Assembly (NCBI RefSeq): GCF_028292365.1
Contig: NZ_JAQGMM010000133.1
Location: 1 to 55,251 of the forward strand
Direction of reading: 5' to 3'
Source of the DNA: Caballeronia sp.
GTDB lineage: Bacteria > Pseudomonadota > Gammaproteobacteria > Burkholderiales > Burkholderiaceae
DNA: 55,251 nucleotides
Part shown: piece after piece, positions 16,015 to 26,860 of the stretch
How the letters are laid out: each line of letters opens with the position of its first letter
How positions within the stretch are numbered: position 1 is the stretch's first letter
Translations under genes and position numbers: made by a program
The notes under the pieces: generated by a model
What the model was told of the DNA's origin: nothing
Seen by the model: the letters and a program-made list of their open reading frames with translations, nothing else
The model's database searches: none

Positions 16015-18411
16015 ATGTGTGCGATGCGACTCACCGGCTACGCGGACAAATTCAGCGTGCATCCGGGCGACACGATCAAGTTCTATGTCAACTGTGACGG
16101 CCCGGCGCAGTATCGCGCGTCGATCGTTCAAATGATCAACGGCGACACCAACCCGCGAGGCCCGGGCTTTGTTGAAAAAGCCGTCATGGCGGACTGCGAA
16201 GCCACCTACGATGGCCGTGCGCAAGCGGTCTACGGCGGCTCTTACGCCTATGTGGAAGACGCGCCGCAACTACGGGTCGAGAGCTTTACGCTGCAATGCT
16301 GGATCTGGCCGACAACACCTTGCACCGACGCGCGCTACTGGAAGCACGGCGCGCAAGGGCTCATCACCAAATGGTCCGACGATGCGGGCTACGGCCTGTT
16401 CATCAACGAACAAGGCTGCGCGGAGTTGCGCATCAACGGCAGGACCTTCACGACGGGTGCGCGCCTGCGCGATCACGCCTGGCACTTCCTCGCCGCCACA
16501 TTCGACGCAAATACCGGCGCGGTCATGCTGTATCACGAACCGCAGATCGTCTATGCGCTTGATCCGGTGATTGCGCCGGTCGAAGCACAATTTGCCGATG
16601 CCATTGCGCATGCCGACTACCCGCTCGTCATTGCGGGCTATGTCAAAGGCCTGGAAAGCGGCCCGATCGGCCGCTCGTCGCTACCGCAAGGCGTGTTGAT
16701 CGGCGGCCATTACAACGGCAAGATCGACAGCCCGCGCCTGTGCAATCGCGCGCTCACGCGTGCCGAGATAGAGACCATGAAGGCAGGCGTTCAGCCGGGT
16801 CTCACCGAGCGCCGGAATTCCGGCCCGACCGGACCGCTTTCGGAATGCATTGTCGCTGCGTGGGATTTCTCGGATGGCATCGATACGATCGTTTGCCGCG
16901 ATCAGGGTCCCTACAAGTTCAATGCATCCCTGGTGAATTGTCCGACCCGCGCGCTCACCGGCTACAACTGGGCCGGTCGCAACTTCGACTGGAAGCATGC
17001 GCAAAAGGAGTATGGCGCGATCCACTTTCACGACGACGATCTCGACAACGCGCGCTGGGATGTCAGCTTCGAATGGACCGTGCCGGAGGACATCAAAAGC
17101 CGCTTCTACGCGGCGAAACTGACCACGTCCGAAGGCGACGAGGATTACATCCCCTTCTGGATCGTGCCGAAGCTCGGCGCGAAGAAGTCGAAGATCGCGG
17201 TGATGGTGCCGACCATCAGCTACATGGCGTACGCGAATGAACACGTGGCCTGCAACGCGGGCGGGGCGGAACTGTTCGTGTACCGCGTGCCGATCATGCA
17301 GCAGCAGAACATGTTCCTGTCCGAGCATCGCGAATATGGCGGATCGATCTACGATACCCACACCGACGGCAGCGGCATCTGCCTCTCCACGCGGCTGCGT
17401 CCGATCCTCAGCATCCGGCCGAAGTACGACCACTTCCTCGCCCAGGCGCCCTGGCAATATCCGGCGGACCTGCATCTGGTGTACTGGCTCGAGACGCTCG
17501 GTTACGAGTACGACGTCTTCACCGACGAAGACCTGACCTACGACGGACTCGCGCGGCTCGAGGACTACAACGTCATCATCACGGGCTCCCACCCCGAGCA
17601 CAATTCCGGCGCGCAACTCGACGCGTTGCACGACTACACGCAGCGCGGCGGCCGGATCATGTACATGGGCGCGGACGGCTGGTATTGGGTCCATTCGTAT
17701 CACCCCGCCTACGAGGACGTCGGTCGCGGCGTCGTGACGGAAATGCGCCGCTGCGAGTCGGGCATCCGCACATGGCGCGCGGATCCGGGCGAGTACTACC
17801 ATCAGGGCACGGGCGAGCTCGGCGGGATGTGGCGCTATCGGGGACGCTATCTCCATTCGGTTGCGGGCACCGGCATGTCATCGGAAGGGTTCGATATCTC
17901 CAGCTATTTTTCGCGCACGCCGGAGAGTCTGGACGATCGCGTCGGCTGGGCGTTCGAAGGCATCGAATATGACGAAAAGCTCGGCAACTTCGGTCTGGTC
18001 GGTGGCGGCGCGGCGGGACTGGAACTGGATATTGTCGATACCATGCTCGGCTCGCCGCCGCATATCCTGACGGTTGCGACTTCGGCCGGACGGCACACTG
18101 AAGCGTACCTGCTCGTCATGGAAGACTTCGGCTTCAACCAGCAAGGCCTCGACGGCACGGTGCATCCGCGTGTGCGCGCCGACATCACCTTCCATGAGAC
18201 CCCGAACGGCGGCGGCTGCTTTGCGTTCAGCTCGATTGCCTATTGCGGGTCGCTGCCCTGGAACAACTGCGACAACAACATTTCGCGGCTCACCCGAAAC
18301 GTACTCGACCGCTTCAGCGCCGATGGTCCGCTGCCCGCCGCACCGGACAGCGCGATCAAGCATCGGGGACGCGCGGATTATGAGTCGCCGGCCGTCGTCA
18401 CAACGAGCTGA
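16015..18411 (+). CDS. N,N-dimethylformamidase large (beta) subunit
   Basis: A 798-residue catalytic subunit that hydrolyses DMF to dimethylamine and formate. The N-terminal part (about 50-290) contains a LamG/concanavalin-like domain (RVESFTLQCWIWP ... HAWHFLAATFDANTG). The C-terminal part is the amidohydrolytic core with a glutamine-amidotransferase-like fold. In characterised DMFases iron is held by two Tyr and one Glu. The matching positions here appear to be Y403 or Y406 (ISYMAYANEH), Y446 (GGSIYDTH) and E528 in SHPEH, with the nearby His two residues before the Glu also kept. AGGAG before the ATG at 16015 supports the start. Family DMFases are about 760 residues. It is encoded 83 bases after the small subunit. 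Confidence 0.9.
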   Translation: MCAMRLTGYADKFSVHPGDTIKFYVNCDGPAQYRASIVQMINGDTNPRGPGFVEKAVMADCEATYDGRAQAVYGGSYAYVEDAPQLRVESFTLQCWIWPTTPCTDARYWKHGAQGLITKWSDDAGYGLFINEQGCAELRINGRTFTTGARLRDHAWHFLAATFDANTGAVMLYHEPQIVYALDPVIAPVEAQFADAIAHADYPLVIAGYVKGLESGPIGRSSLPQGVLIGGHYNGKIDSPRLCNRALTRAEIETMKAGVQPGLTERRNSGPTGPLSECIVAAWDFSDGIDTIVCRDQGPYKFNASLVNCPTRALTGYNWAGRNFDWKHAQKEYGAIHFHDDDLDNARWDVSFEWTVPEDIKSRFYAAKLTTSEGDEDYIPFWIVPKLGAKKSKIAVMVPTISYMAYANEHVACNAGGAELFVYRVPIMQQQNMFLSEHREYGGSIYDTHTDGSGICLSTRLRPILSIRPKYDHFLAQAPWQYPADLHLVYWLETLGYEYDVFTDEDLTYDGLARLEDYNVIITGSHPEHNSGAQLDALHDYTQRGGRIMYMGADGWYWVHSYHPAYEDVGRGVVTEMRRCESGIRTWRADPGEYYHQGTGELGGMWRYRGRYLHSVAGTGMSSEGFDISSYFSRTPESLDDRVGWAFEGIEYDEKLGNFGLVGGGAAGLELDIVDTMLGSPPHILTVATSAGRHTEAYLLVMEDFGFNQQGLDGTVHPRVRADITFHETPNGGGCFAFSSIAYCGSLPWNNCDNNISRLTRNVLDRFSADGPLPAAPDSAIKHRGRADYESPAVVTTS

Positions 18412-18429
18412 TCTTCCGGGAGACCCACC

Positions 18430-19338
18430 ATGAGTGCAATCGTTGCCCCGCGAATGCACGCCGATGCCTACCATTCGCTGGCGTTCGCCAGGATCGAGGA
18501 TGAAACGATCTGGACCCGCGAATGGCTCTGCATCGGAGTCGACGAGGATATTGCCGGCGCGGGCGACTTGTTGCCCTTCACCGCCGGCGATCACGCCGTG
18601 CATGTTCAGCGCCTCGCCAGCGGCCGCCTCGCGGGACGCTTTAATCTCGCGCAGCACGGCGGCTGCCGCGTCGTACCTTTGCAGTGCAGGCAGGGCGCGA
18701 AGACGTCGTGTTCGTTCACGTCATGCGGGCACAGTCGCGATCGTCCGCCCTTGCTGGCGGACGCTGCCAGCCAGCCCAGTGCGCAGATGCACCAGTATCT
18801 CGGGCTGCGGCCTGAGCGTCTCCTCGGGGTACGAACAGCCGTGGCGGGGGCCCTGCTGTTCGTTCATCTGGACCCGGCCGGAAGCGCGTTCCAGGCGACC
18901 TCCGCCCCGACCTTTTCTCATCATGCGCCGTCCCGGCAGGGGCACACGTGGCTGGAAATCGAGGGCAACTGGAAACACGTCGGCCAACGTATCGCAGCAG
19001 GAAAGATCGCGCCGGGCGACACGGATCGATGCGCGTCCTTTCATCGCGTCGACAGTACGGTCAACGCATCGTGGTTCTTCCCTAACCTGATCGTCCTCAC
19101 GCATGCGGGGAGTACCTGTGTCGTCGTGCTTCAACCCATCGCGTTGCAGCGTACGGTGTGCCGCCTCAGCGTATATGGCGCCGATTCGCTGCCTCTGTGG
19201 CGCGACCGGCTACTGCACGCCTGCATCCCGCCCTATTCCCAAGCCGATGAATCCGATTCGCGCCGCTGGTTCGAGACCCTGCTGGAGGCGCGCATCGCTC
19301 AGCGCATGGACCTTACCTTTAATGGAGACGACATATGA
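18430..19338 (+). CDS. Rieske-oxygenase-like protein lacking cluster ligands
   Basis: A 302-residue protein whose N-terminal half follows the Rieske oxygenase alpha-subunit pattern: IWTREWLCIGVDEDI, GDLLPFTAGDHAVHVQR, G-R-F-N, then LLFVHLDP. The [2Fe-2S] ligand motif C-x-H ... C-x2-H is not intact. The first pair reads A74-Q-H76, and the second region reads SCGHS (C99-x-H101, one residue short). The catalytic domain has a GNWKHVG remnant of the usual NWK block but lacks the E-x-Y-H-x4-H iron-binding stretch. It is probably not an oxygenase. A structural, chaperone or substrate-binding role beside DMFase is inference. It lies 18 bases after the DMFase large subunit and overlaps the next gene. 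Confidence 0.6.
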   Translation: MSAIVAPRMHADAYHSLAFARIEDETIWTREWLCIGVDEDIAGAGDLLPFTAGDHAVHVQRLASGRLAGRFNLAQHGGCRVVPLQCRQGAKTSCSFTSCGHSRDRPPLLADAASQPSAQMHQYLGLRPERLLGVRTAVAGALLFVHLDPAGSAFQATSAPTFSHHAPSRQGHTWLEIEGNWKHVGQRIAAGKIAPGDTDRCASFHRVDSTVNASWFFPNLIVLTHAGSTCVVVLQPIALQRTVCRLSVYGADSLPLWRDRLLHACIPPYSQADESDSRRWFETLLEARIAQRMDLTFNGDDI

Positions 19339-20018
19339 ACCCTGTCAAGGAAGGCAGTCTGGCCGATGCCGTGACGCACTACACGAAGGGCCGCTTCAAC
19401 GAAGCCTTCGTATTGTTCGAGGCCCTCGCTCACGCCGGCGATCAACACGCGCAAGCGTGGCTCGCCGCGTTGTACGCGAACGGCGAAGGCGTCCCGGCCG
19501 ATCTGCCGCGGGCGATCGAGTGGTACAAAAGGGCCGCGATCCAGGGCCATACGCAGGCGCAAACCAATCTCGGCGCGATGATGTTGTCGGCACACGAGGC
19601 CTTGCAGAACGAGGTCGAGGGCGTGCGCTGGATCACGATTGCGGCCGAGAACGGGGACCCCTTCGCGCAGGCGAATCTCGCGGGCCTCTACACAAAGGGG
19701 CGCGGCGTGGCCCAGGACGATGCCGCTGCGGCGAGCTGGTACCGGCGGGCGGCGGAACAAGGGCATTACCCTTCGCAGGCGCGACTGGGTTTCAGTTACG
19801 CGACCGGACGCGGTGTGGAACGCGACCGGGTGCAGGCGTTCGCGTGGCTGTCTCTTGCCGCGCAGCACGGTGTCGGGACAGCACTCAACGCGCTCGAAAA
19901 CGTTTTGACGGACATGTCGGTTGAAGAGAAGCGCGCTGGGGCCACGCTTTTCGATCAATGGCGCTCGCGCACGGCAAGCGGCGCGTCACCCGCACGCCTG
20001 ATGCCTTTGCCAGGCTAG
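19335..20018 (+). CDS. Sel1-like repeat protein of the DMFase operon
   Basis: A 227-residue protein with four to five Sel1-type TPR repeats (AQAWLAALYANGEGVPADLPRAIEWYKRAA; AQTNLGAMML; AQANLAGLYTKGRGVAQDDAAAASWYRRAA; SQARLGFSYATGRGVERDRVQAFAWLSLAA). These alpha-solenoids usually scaffold protein complexes. There is no signal peptide, so it should be cytosolic. Its ATG overlaps the stop of the Rieske-like gene (ATGA), implying coupled translation and a joint role. No specific partner can be named from sequence, though DMFase or the Rieske-like protein are obvious candidates. Confidence 0.85.
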   Translation: MNPVKEGSLADAVTHYTKGRFNEAFVLFEALAHAGDQHAQAWLAALYANGEGVPADLPRAIEWYKRAAIQGHTQAQTNLGAMMLSAHEALQNEVEGVRWITIAAENGDPFAQANLAGLYTKGRGVAQDDAAAASWYRRAAEQGHYPSQARLGFSYATGRGVERDRVQAFAWLSLAAQHGVGTALNALENVLTDMSVEEKRAGATLFDQWRSRTASGASPARLMPLPG

Positions 20019-20033
20019 CCACAGGAGACGACG

Positions 20034-20336
20034 ATGAACTACAGCGTGCAACAGATCAAGTTCGAGTGCTTCAGCTATATCAAGGAATTCGGCGCCCGCA
20101 TGGAAGACTGGGTGATCGGCGCGGCCAGCGATCCGGACAGCTCGCTGTTCGGGGAACTCGCGCTTGATCGCACTGACGATATCTGGATGTGGAAGCCAGC
20201 GTTGTCGCCGGCAGCGGCCCGCGCGGTTATTGAATTCATGACGTCGCGGTACCGGCTGGAACGCGCGTGGCCGACTATCGGCGATACCCCCGCGCGCTTC
20301 GTGTTCATGTACAGGAAGCGTACGGTCAACGCCTGA
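20034..20336 (+). CDS. Hypothetical 100-residue protein of the DMFase operon
   Basis: A small cytosolic protein starting behind AGGAG, 15 bases after the Sel1-repeat gene. Its sequence (FECFSYIKEFGARMEDWVIG ... DIWMWKPALSPAAARAVIEFM ... RFVFMYRKRTV) has no family I recognise, no signal peptide and no transmembrane segment. It ends one base before the stop of the convergent norD-like gene. Coding status is supported by the ribosome-binding site, tight packing and a protein-like composition. Function is unknown; an accessory role to DMFase is inferred only from the operon. Confidence 0.7.
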   Translation: MNYSVQQIKFECFSYIKEFGARMEDWVIGAASDPDSSLFGELALDRTDDIWMWKPALSPAAARAVIEFMTSRYRLERAWPTIGDTPARFVFMYRKRTVNA

Positions 20337-22064
20337 TCATGTCACGCGTCCGAGTGCGTTCGCGAGTCCGGCGGGTTCGGTCAGCAACGCAAGGCGATTG
20401 CGGCCGAACATGGCGGCCGCCACATCGAGCGAGGCAACATCAGGCGACAGGCACGCGCAGCGAATCCCCTGCTCTGCCAGTTCGCCGATCGCGCGGCGCA
20501 TGTCATCGCGCAGATAGCGGGGGTCGAAGCTGTCGATGTCATAGGGCACGCCATCCGACACAACACATACCGAGGCCGGTAAGCCTGTCGTCATCTGCGG
20601 CCGGAGTTGCTCGCCCATATGCCGGAGCGCTGCGCCAAAACGCGTCGAGAGGCCCGGTGTCGCGTGCATCAATCGCTGTTCGACGGCGGGATTCCAGGCA
20701 TCGTCGAAATCCTTGAAAAGATGAATCAGCACGCGCTCACGGCCATCGGAATGGAAGCCGTACAGCGCGAAGCGGCGCCCGCTCGCGGCGAGCGCGCGTC
20801 CGAGCACGCAACTCGATGCCAGTGCGCCCTGCATGCGCCCCGCCGTTCCCGACGATGCGGACAGGTCGAGCAGCACCGCCAGCGGCCCGCTCTCCGGGCG
20901 CATTCGCCGGGTGACAAACGCCTTGAAGTCGTCGGCTGCGCCGCGTCGCGCATCGACGCGGCCTGCGATGCAGGCATCGAGATCGAGCACGTCTCCTTCG
21001 TGCGCACGCGTCCTTCCCGCCACCACGCGATGCCGTGCCGCCCGCAACATCGCGCGCACGCGGCGCCCGGCGGCGTCATCTGGCTGCGGGGCTACGATCG
21101 TCGCATCGGGTGGCTCGGCGCGCCGCATCTCGACGCGGCACCAGTTCGCCCGATAGCGCCGGATCACGTAGTCCCATTCGCGATACCGCGCGACCGACAC
21201 GACAGTGAACGGCGTCTCGTCGTCGCGCCCATCCGGGCCCGACGCGTGAACTTCACCGGGGCTATCGGCAACTTTTTGGGGCGGCGCGGCATCGTCGGCC
21301 TGCAGGTTGCGCAGGTCCCGCGATGCCTGCATCGATGCGTTGCGCTCAGCCGGTGCATCGTCGGGCGCAGGCGCAATCGGCGTCGGCTCCGCGTGCCAGA
21401 CGAGGCTGTTGTCGTCGCGATACGGCGCTTCCTGCGCATAGGTCTTCGCATTGAACTGCACCCGCATCTGGCCCAGATCGTTGCCAAGCAGGTTGCCGAG
21501 TTCGCGCGATATCAAGGGGTCCAAACCATTGGTGTCGCGAAACGCGCCGTCGAACAGCGTGCGGCCTTTATTCACCCAGCCGTCATCGTCGGCATAGAGC
21601 GGATCGAGCAAGGCGCGCGACAGACGTGCCATCAGCGCCGTCGCCGTCTTCACGCTGCCCGGGCCGGTCTGGTGAAACGGCAGCCACCAGCTGCGCAGCC
21701 CGGGATAGCGCTGCATAGCCAGCCGCTCGACCCGCGCGTCCTCGATCGCACCGACCAGCGCCACCTGGAGCGGCCGGAGCTTGCCGCGCTCGTAACGCAC
21801 GGTCGACCACGTCAGGTGAGCGGCCGCGTGGGCGGTACTGGCAAGATAGAAGCGCCGTTCGTCGACCCCGCCATCGCACGCGAGGTGTGCGTCGGGCAGA
21901 AACAGGACCGCATCGGTCAGCACCGGGCGATCCGCGCGCAGCTCGCCATCTTCCCGCGCGGCCATCAATGGCTGAACCTGCGCCGCGACGTTCCAGGCCG
22001 CCTTGAGGTAGAAGCCCAGCACGCGCGTCGCGGCATCCACAGAACCTTGTTCGGCGAGTTTCAT
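20337..22064 (-). CDS. NorD/CbbO-like VWA-domain protein
   Basis: A 575-residue protein with a C-terminal von Willebrand A domain whose MIDAS motif reads DLSAS (in AVLLDLSASSGTAG), followed by the SDG strand (VCVVSDGVPYDID). The N-terminal half is the alpha-helical NorD/CbbO-type region (HAAAHLTWSTVRYERGKLRPLQVALVGAIEDARVE). The ATG at 22064, behind AGGTGA, is preferred over the GTG at 22073. NorD/CbbO proteins work with a MoxR-family ATPase to activate or insert metal into a target enzyme (nitric oxide reductase, Rubisco). Here the ATPase is the upstream gene, but no nor or cbb target is present, so the client may be urease or DMFase. Confidence 0.85.
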   Translation of the reverse strand: MKLAEQGSVDAATRVLGFYLKAAWNVAAQVQPLMAAREDGELRADRPVLTDAVLFLPDAHLACDGGVDERRFYLASTAHAAAHLTWSTVRYERGKLRPLQVALVGAIEDARVERLAMQRYPGLRSWWLPFHQTGPGSVKTATALMARLSRALLDPLYADDDGWVNKGRTLFDGAFRDTNGLDPLISRELGNLLGNDLGQMRVQFNAKTYAQEAPYRDDNSLVWHAEPTPIAPAPDDAPAERNASMQASRDLRNLQADDAAPPQKVADSPGEVHASGPDGRDDETPFTVVSVARYREWDYVIRRYRANWCRVEMRRAEPPDATIVAPQPDDAAGRRVRAMLRAARHRVVAGRTRAHEGDVLDLDACIAGRVDARRGAADDFKAFVTRRMRPESGPLAVLLDLSASSGTAGRMQGALASSCVLGRALAASGRRFALYGFHSDGRERVLIHLFKDFDDAWNPAVEQRLMHATPGLSTRFGAALRHMGEQLRPQMTTGLPASVCVVSDGVPYDIDSFDPRYLRDDMRRAIGELAEQGIRCACLSPDVASLDVAAAMFGRNRLALLTEPAGLANALGRVT

Positions 22065-22073
22065 CTTCGTCAC

Positions 22074-22904
<831 letters not shown>

Positions 22905-22940
22905 GGACGCTCCTTGAGTTGAATGCGGGCGGACATGCCG

Positions 22941-23759
22941 TCAGGACGGCAACACGTGGCGCGCCGCATCGATCGCGCGCGCCAGCGTTGCGCGCAAGGA
23001 CTGGCTGTCGGTCGCGAGGATGCGCGCGAACGCGCCGCAATGATTGGGCAGCAGGCCCGCGCCCGCGTAGAACGCATCTTGCATGGCGCGTTCTAGCGCG
23101 TCGGCGACGGCGGCGGCCTCGGTTTTGTCGAAGGTCAGCACCATCAGGCCGCCGTGCGCGGTAAAGACCTGACGCACGCCGCCAAGGGGCCGGTCCGACG
23201 CGCCATCGAGAAAAAAACGGTCGCGTGCCAGCAGGCGACCCGCGCCGTTGCGCACGGACACTGCGGCATCGAGAGAACCGAACGCCCGCGCGCACCCGCC
23301 CGGATCGTGCGACGTGTAGCAGTCGGCCACCAGGATGCGCGCGCCCGGATGCAGGTTCACATCGATATGACTGGCCAGTCTCGCCCCCGGAAAGAGGATC
23401 GACGGATGCGGCAACCAGTCGAGACGCGCGCCGTCGTGCGCCTCGATAACGACGCGCGAAATCGCGCGGCCCCGCGTCATGCTATGAACGATGGTCGCCG
23501 CCGCCGTTTCCACCCGGGCATGTGCACCGGGGGCGGCCACGAGATGCTGGTGAACGTCGTCGTCCTCGAACAGGCCGCCTGAGGACGACTGCACGATTAC
23601 GCGCGCGCCACCCTCGGCCGTCAGCACCCGTCCCACGTGAAAGGGGTACCCCGCGCGCTGCCGCGACAGATACGTCGTCCCGGACGGCGCGCGCGAGAAG
23701 CACAGGTCGAGTTGCGGGCGAGAGAGGCCGAGCGCGGCCGGCGGCGCTTCAAGTCGCAT
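22941..23759 (-). CDS. ureD: Urease accessory protein UreD
   Basis: A 272-residue UreD/UreH scaffold that binds apo-urease and channels nickel with UreF and UreG. Family features are [30 protein letters not shown] at the N-terminus, then [12 protein letters not shown] and GRAISR followed by ILFPGA. The ATG at 23759 overlaps the end of ureG by 11 bases. An upstream ATG exists but would extend far into ureG. Placement after ureG rather than before ureA is unusual compared with the common ureDABCEFG order. Confidence 0.9.
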   Translation of the reverse strand: MRLEAPPAALGLSRPQLDLCFSRAPSGTTYLSRQRAGYPFHVGRVLTAEGGARVIVQSSSGGLFEDDDVHQHLVAAPGAHARVETAAATIVHSMTRGRAISRVVIEAHDGARLDWLPHPSILFPGARLASHIDVNLHPGARILVADCYTSHDPGGCARAFGSLDAAVSVRNGAGRLLARDRFFLDGASDRPLGGVRQVFTAHGGLMVLTFDKTEAAAVADALERAMQDAFYAGAGLLPNHCGAFARILATDSQSLRATLARAIDAARHVLPS

Positions 23760-24411
23760 CGAAGAGCACGTTCGCCACGATCGCATCGACGACCGCATCC
23801 ACACCCACGCCGGTCGAGCAGTTGGTGAGCGATACCGCGCGCTGGCCCCGCACCTCGCGCGCCTCCTTCACCATGCGCTCGAGGTCGACGCCCACATAGG
23901 GCGCGAGGTCGAACTTGTTGATCACGAGCAGATCGCACGACACGACGCCGAGACCGCGCTTGCGGGGGATATCGTCGCCGGCGGCGACATCGATCACGAA
24001 GATCCAGTAGTCCACCAGGTCGAGCGAGAACGACGACGCGAGGTTATCGCCACCCGACTCGATCAGCACGAGTTGCAGGCCGGCAAACTGCGCGTCGAGT
24101 TCATCGGCGGCCTGCAGGTTGAGCGTCGGATCCTCGCGGATCGCGGTATGCGGACACGCACCGGTCTCGACCGCGAGCACGCGCGCCGGATCGATCAGGC
24201 CGCTGCGACGCACGCGCTCGGCGTCCTCGCGCGTCACGAGATCGTTGGTGATCACGGCAAGGTCGATACCGCGCGCCGCGAAACGCGGGATCAATTGTTC
24301 GAGCAAGCGCGTCTTGCCGGAGCCCACCGGGCCGCCGATACCCACCCTCGCCGCCCGTCCCGCAGGCAGAGTGGTTTGCTCAATCCCGAATGTTTCCATT
24401 TCACCTGGCAT
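23749..24411 (-). CDS. ureG: Urease accessory GTPase UreG
   Basis: A 220-residue SIMIBI-class GTPase that delivers nickel to urease. The P-loop is [15 protein letters not shown]. The nickel-binding region [16 protein letters not shown] holds the invariant Cys-Pro-His. [24 protein letters not shown] and [12 protein letters not shown] complete the family pattern. The ATG at 24411 behind GGGAG is preferred over the TTG one codon upstream. It overlaps ureD and follows ureC by 19 bases. Confidence 0.96.
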   Translation of the reverse strand: MPGEMETFGIEQTTLPAGRAARVGIGGPVGSGKTRLLEQLIPRFAARGIDLAVITNDLVTREDAERVRRSGLIDPARVLAVETGACPHTAIREDPTLNLQAADELDAQFAGLQLVLIESGGDNLASSFSLDLVDYWIFVIDVAAGDDIPRKRGLGVVSCDLLVINKFDLAPYVGVDLERMVKEAREVRGQRAVSLTNCSTGVGVDAVVDAIVANVLFDAT

Positions 24412-24430
24412 CAAATGTCTCCCTGGTCCT

Positions 24431-26143
24431 TCAGCGCAACATGTAGCGCCGTGACAGCGGCACTTCGTGCGCCGGGTCGCATCGAATGATCTGCCCGTCG
24501 ATCATCACGTCGAACGTCTGCGGATTGACCGTGAGGTTCGGGCAGGCGTCGTTGTGCAGCATGTCGCGCTTCGTGAGCTTCCGCGTACCATGGGCGCCGA
24601 CCAGTTGGCGCGCAAGCCCGAGCTTGCCGGCAGCGCCCGCATCGAGCGCGAGTGGACTGACGAAATTGACCGCCAGCGAAGACGGCGCCCGGCCGAACGC
24701 GCCCCATTGCGGACGCATGGCGAGCGGTTCGCAGGTCATCAGCGAGGCCGCCGAATCGCCCATCGCGCCCCACGCGATGAACCCGCCCTTGATCACGACC
24801 TCCGGCTTGATGCCGAAGAACGCCGGTCGCCACAACACGATGTCAGCGAGCTTGCCGTCTTCGAGCGAGCCCACCGTATCCGCGATGCCGAACGTGCGCG
24901 CCGCGTTGATCGTGTACTTCGCGATATACCGCTTGATGCGCTCGTTGTCGCCTCGCGCCGTGCGCTCGCTGGACAGACGTCCGCGCTGGTCCTTCATCTT
25001 CGACGCAAGCTGCCAGGTCCGGCAGATCACTTCATTGATGCGCCCCATGCCCTGGCTGTCCGAGCCGAGCATCGAGATCGCGCCCAGGTCGTGCAGCACG
25101 TCCTCGGCGGAGATGGTCTGCGCGCGCACCCGCGACTCTGCGAACGCGACGTCCTCGGGCACCGCCGGGTTCAGGTGATGGCACACCATGATCATGTCGA
25201 GATGTTCATCGAATGTATTGATGGTGTACGGGTTGGTCGGATTGGTGGACGACGGCAGGCAGTTCATGCGTCCCGCCACCGCAATGATGTCCGGCGCATG
25301 GCCGCCCCCCGCGCCTTCCGTGTGATACATGTGGATGGTGCGGTCCTTCATGGCCGCGATGGTATCTTCGAGAAAGCCCGATTCGTTGAGCGTGTCCGAG
25401 TGCAACTGGACCTGGAAGTCGTATTCATCGGCCACGGTGAGACAGGTGTCGATGACAGCCGGCATCGCGCCCCAGTCCTCGTGAATCTTGAGCCCCAGGC
25501 AACCGCCGCGCAGCTGGTCGACAAGCGAGCCCGGCTTGCTCGAATTGCCGCGTCCCAGGAAGCCGAAGTTGATCGGCCAGTGCTCGGAGGCCTGCATCAT
25601 GCGTCCGACGTTCCACGCCCCGCCACAGTCGATACCCACGGTGATGGGCCCGAGCGATCCGCCGATCAGCGTGGTCAATCCCGATGCCAGCGCGTGCTCG
25701 CATAGCTGGGCCGAGTCGAAATGCACATGCACATCTATGCCGCCTGGAGTCGCGATCAATCCTTCGGCATCCTTGACAGTTGTCGCCACGCCGCACACGA
25801 GCTTCGGGTGCACGCCATCCATGACCTGCGGATTGCCGGCCTTGCCGATGGCGACAATGCGCCCTTCCTTGATACCGATATCGCCCTTGATCACCCCGAG
25901 CACCGGATCGATGATCGTCGCGTTGCAGATCAGCATGTCGAGCGCGCCGTCAGCGCTGTCATGTCCCGCTTTCAGGCCCATGCCGTCGCGCAGGGTCTTG
26001 CCGCCGCCGTGCAGGCATTCATCGCCGGGCACCGCGAAGTCGTGCTCGATCTCGGCGAGGAGCGAGGTATCGCCGAGACGCACGGCATCGCCCGTTGTCG
26101 GACCGAACATCTCGGCGTAGGCCTTGCGTGTCATCGTGACCAT
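24431..26143 (-). CDS. ureC: Urease alpha subunit UreC
   Basis: The 570-residue catalytic subunit of the nickel enzyme that hydrolyses urea to ammonia and carbamate. Nickel and catalytic residues are visible: the HVH pair ([14 protein letters not shown]), the carbamylated lysine in [14 protein letters not shown] (about K218), the His in [20 protein letters not shown], and the flap Cys-His in MVCHHL. The length is normal. AAGGGAG precedes the ATG at 26143, directly after ureAB. This urease has a fused small subunit and a non-standard gene order, so it is probably an island-borne isozyme additional to any core urease. Confidence 0.97.
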   Translation of the reverse strand: MVTMTRKAYAEMFGPTTGDAVRLGDTSLLAEIEHDFAVPGDECLHGGGKTLRDGMGLKAGHDSADGALDMLICNATIIDPVLGVIKGDIGIKEGRIVAIGKAGNPQVMDGVHPKLVCGVATTVKDAEGLIATPGGIDVHVHFDSAQLCEHALASGLTTLIGGSLGPITVGIDCGGAWNVGRMMQASEHWPINFGFLGRGNSSKPGSLVDQLRGGCLGLKIHEDWGAMPAVIDTCLTVADEYDFQVQLHSDTLNESGFLEDTIAAMKDRTIHMYHTEGAGGGHAPDIIAVAGRMNCLPSSTNPTNPYTINTFDEHLDMIMVCHHLNPAVPEDVAFAESRVRAQTISAEDVLHDLGAISMLGSDSQGMGRINEVICRTWQLASKMKDQRGRLSSERTARGDNERIKRYIAKYTINAARTFGIADTVGSLEDGKLADIVLWRPAFFGIKPEVVIKGGFIAWGAMGDSAASLMTCEPLAMRPQWGAFGRAPSSLAVNFVSPLALDAGAAGKLGLARQLVGAHGTRKLTKRDMLHNDACPNLTVNPQTFDVMIDGQIIRCDPAHEVPLSRRYMLR

Positions 26144-26842
26144 TCACGCTCCCTTGAAGCCGCGCGCAGCCGCGCGGCCGATCGCGGCTTCACGCAAGCC
26201 CGCTTCGGCGACGGCGCCGTCGGTCAGACCATTGAGGCCGAATATTTCGCGCGAGCCACCGAAGGCAACCAGCGTGACTTCCTTGTTGTCGCCCGGTTCG
26301 AAGCGCACCGCGGTCCCGGCGGGAATGTCGAGCCGCATGCCGAACGCGGCCGCGCGATCGAAGCGCAGCGCACGATTCACTTCGAAGAAATGGAAATGAC
26401 TGCCGACCTGGATCGGCCGGTCGCCGGTGTTCATCGCGGTAAGCACGGCCTTCTCGCGGCCGGCATTCAGTTCGATATCGCCATCGGCGGCCAGCAGTTC
26501 GCCCGGCACGAGGGTGTCGGCGACCGGCGGCTGGGTGCCCGCGCGAATGGGCTGGTGCACCGTGACGAGCTTGGTGCCGTCGGGGAACGATCCTTCGACC
26601 TGCAGCATCGGCAGCAGGTCGGCGACACCCGGCAGGACATCGTCTTCGGTCAGCAGCGTCGAGCCATAGGCGATCAGGTCCGCCACGCTGCGGCCTTCGC
26701 GCGCGCCTTCCAGTATCTCGTCCGCGATGATCGCGACCGCTTCCGGATGATTGAGCTTGAGGCCCTTGTCACGATGACGGCGCGCCAGTTGCGCAGCGGT
26801 AAAGAGCGTGAGGCGTTCGTATTCGGTCGGTGTCAGCAACAT
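26144..26842 (-). CDS. ureAB: Fused urease gamma-beta subunit UreAB
   Basis: A 232-residue protein joining UreA (about 1-100: [48 protein letters not shown]) to UreB (about 130-232: [43 protein letters not shown] ... [18 protein letters not shown]). The fusion is the arrangement known from Helicobacter-type and some soil-bacterial ureases. Common Burkholderia ureases have separate ureA and ureB. It is directly followed by ureC without a spacer. Confidence 0.95.
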   Translation of the reverse strand: MLLTPTEYERLTLFTAAQLARRHRDKGLKLNHPEAVAIIADEILEGAREGRSVADLIAYGSTLLTEDDVLPGVADLLPMLQVEGSFPDGTKLVTVHQPIRAGTQPPVADTLVPGELLAADGDIELNAGREKAVLTAMNTGDRPIQVGSHFHFFEVNRALRFDRAAAFGMRLDIPAGTAVRFEPGDNKEVTLVAFGGSREIFGLNGLTDGAVAEAGLREAAIGRAAARGFKGA

Positions 26843-26860
26843 CCGCGCATTCCTCTCGGT

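Noticed and set aside
16681..17856. 391-residue open frame on the minus strand
   Set aside because: Antisense to the DMFase large subunit; no recognisable domain.
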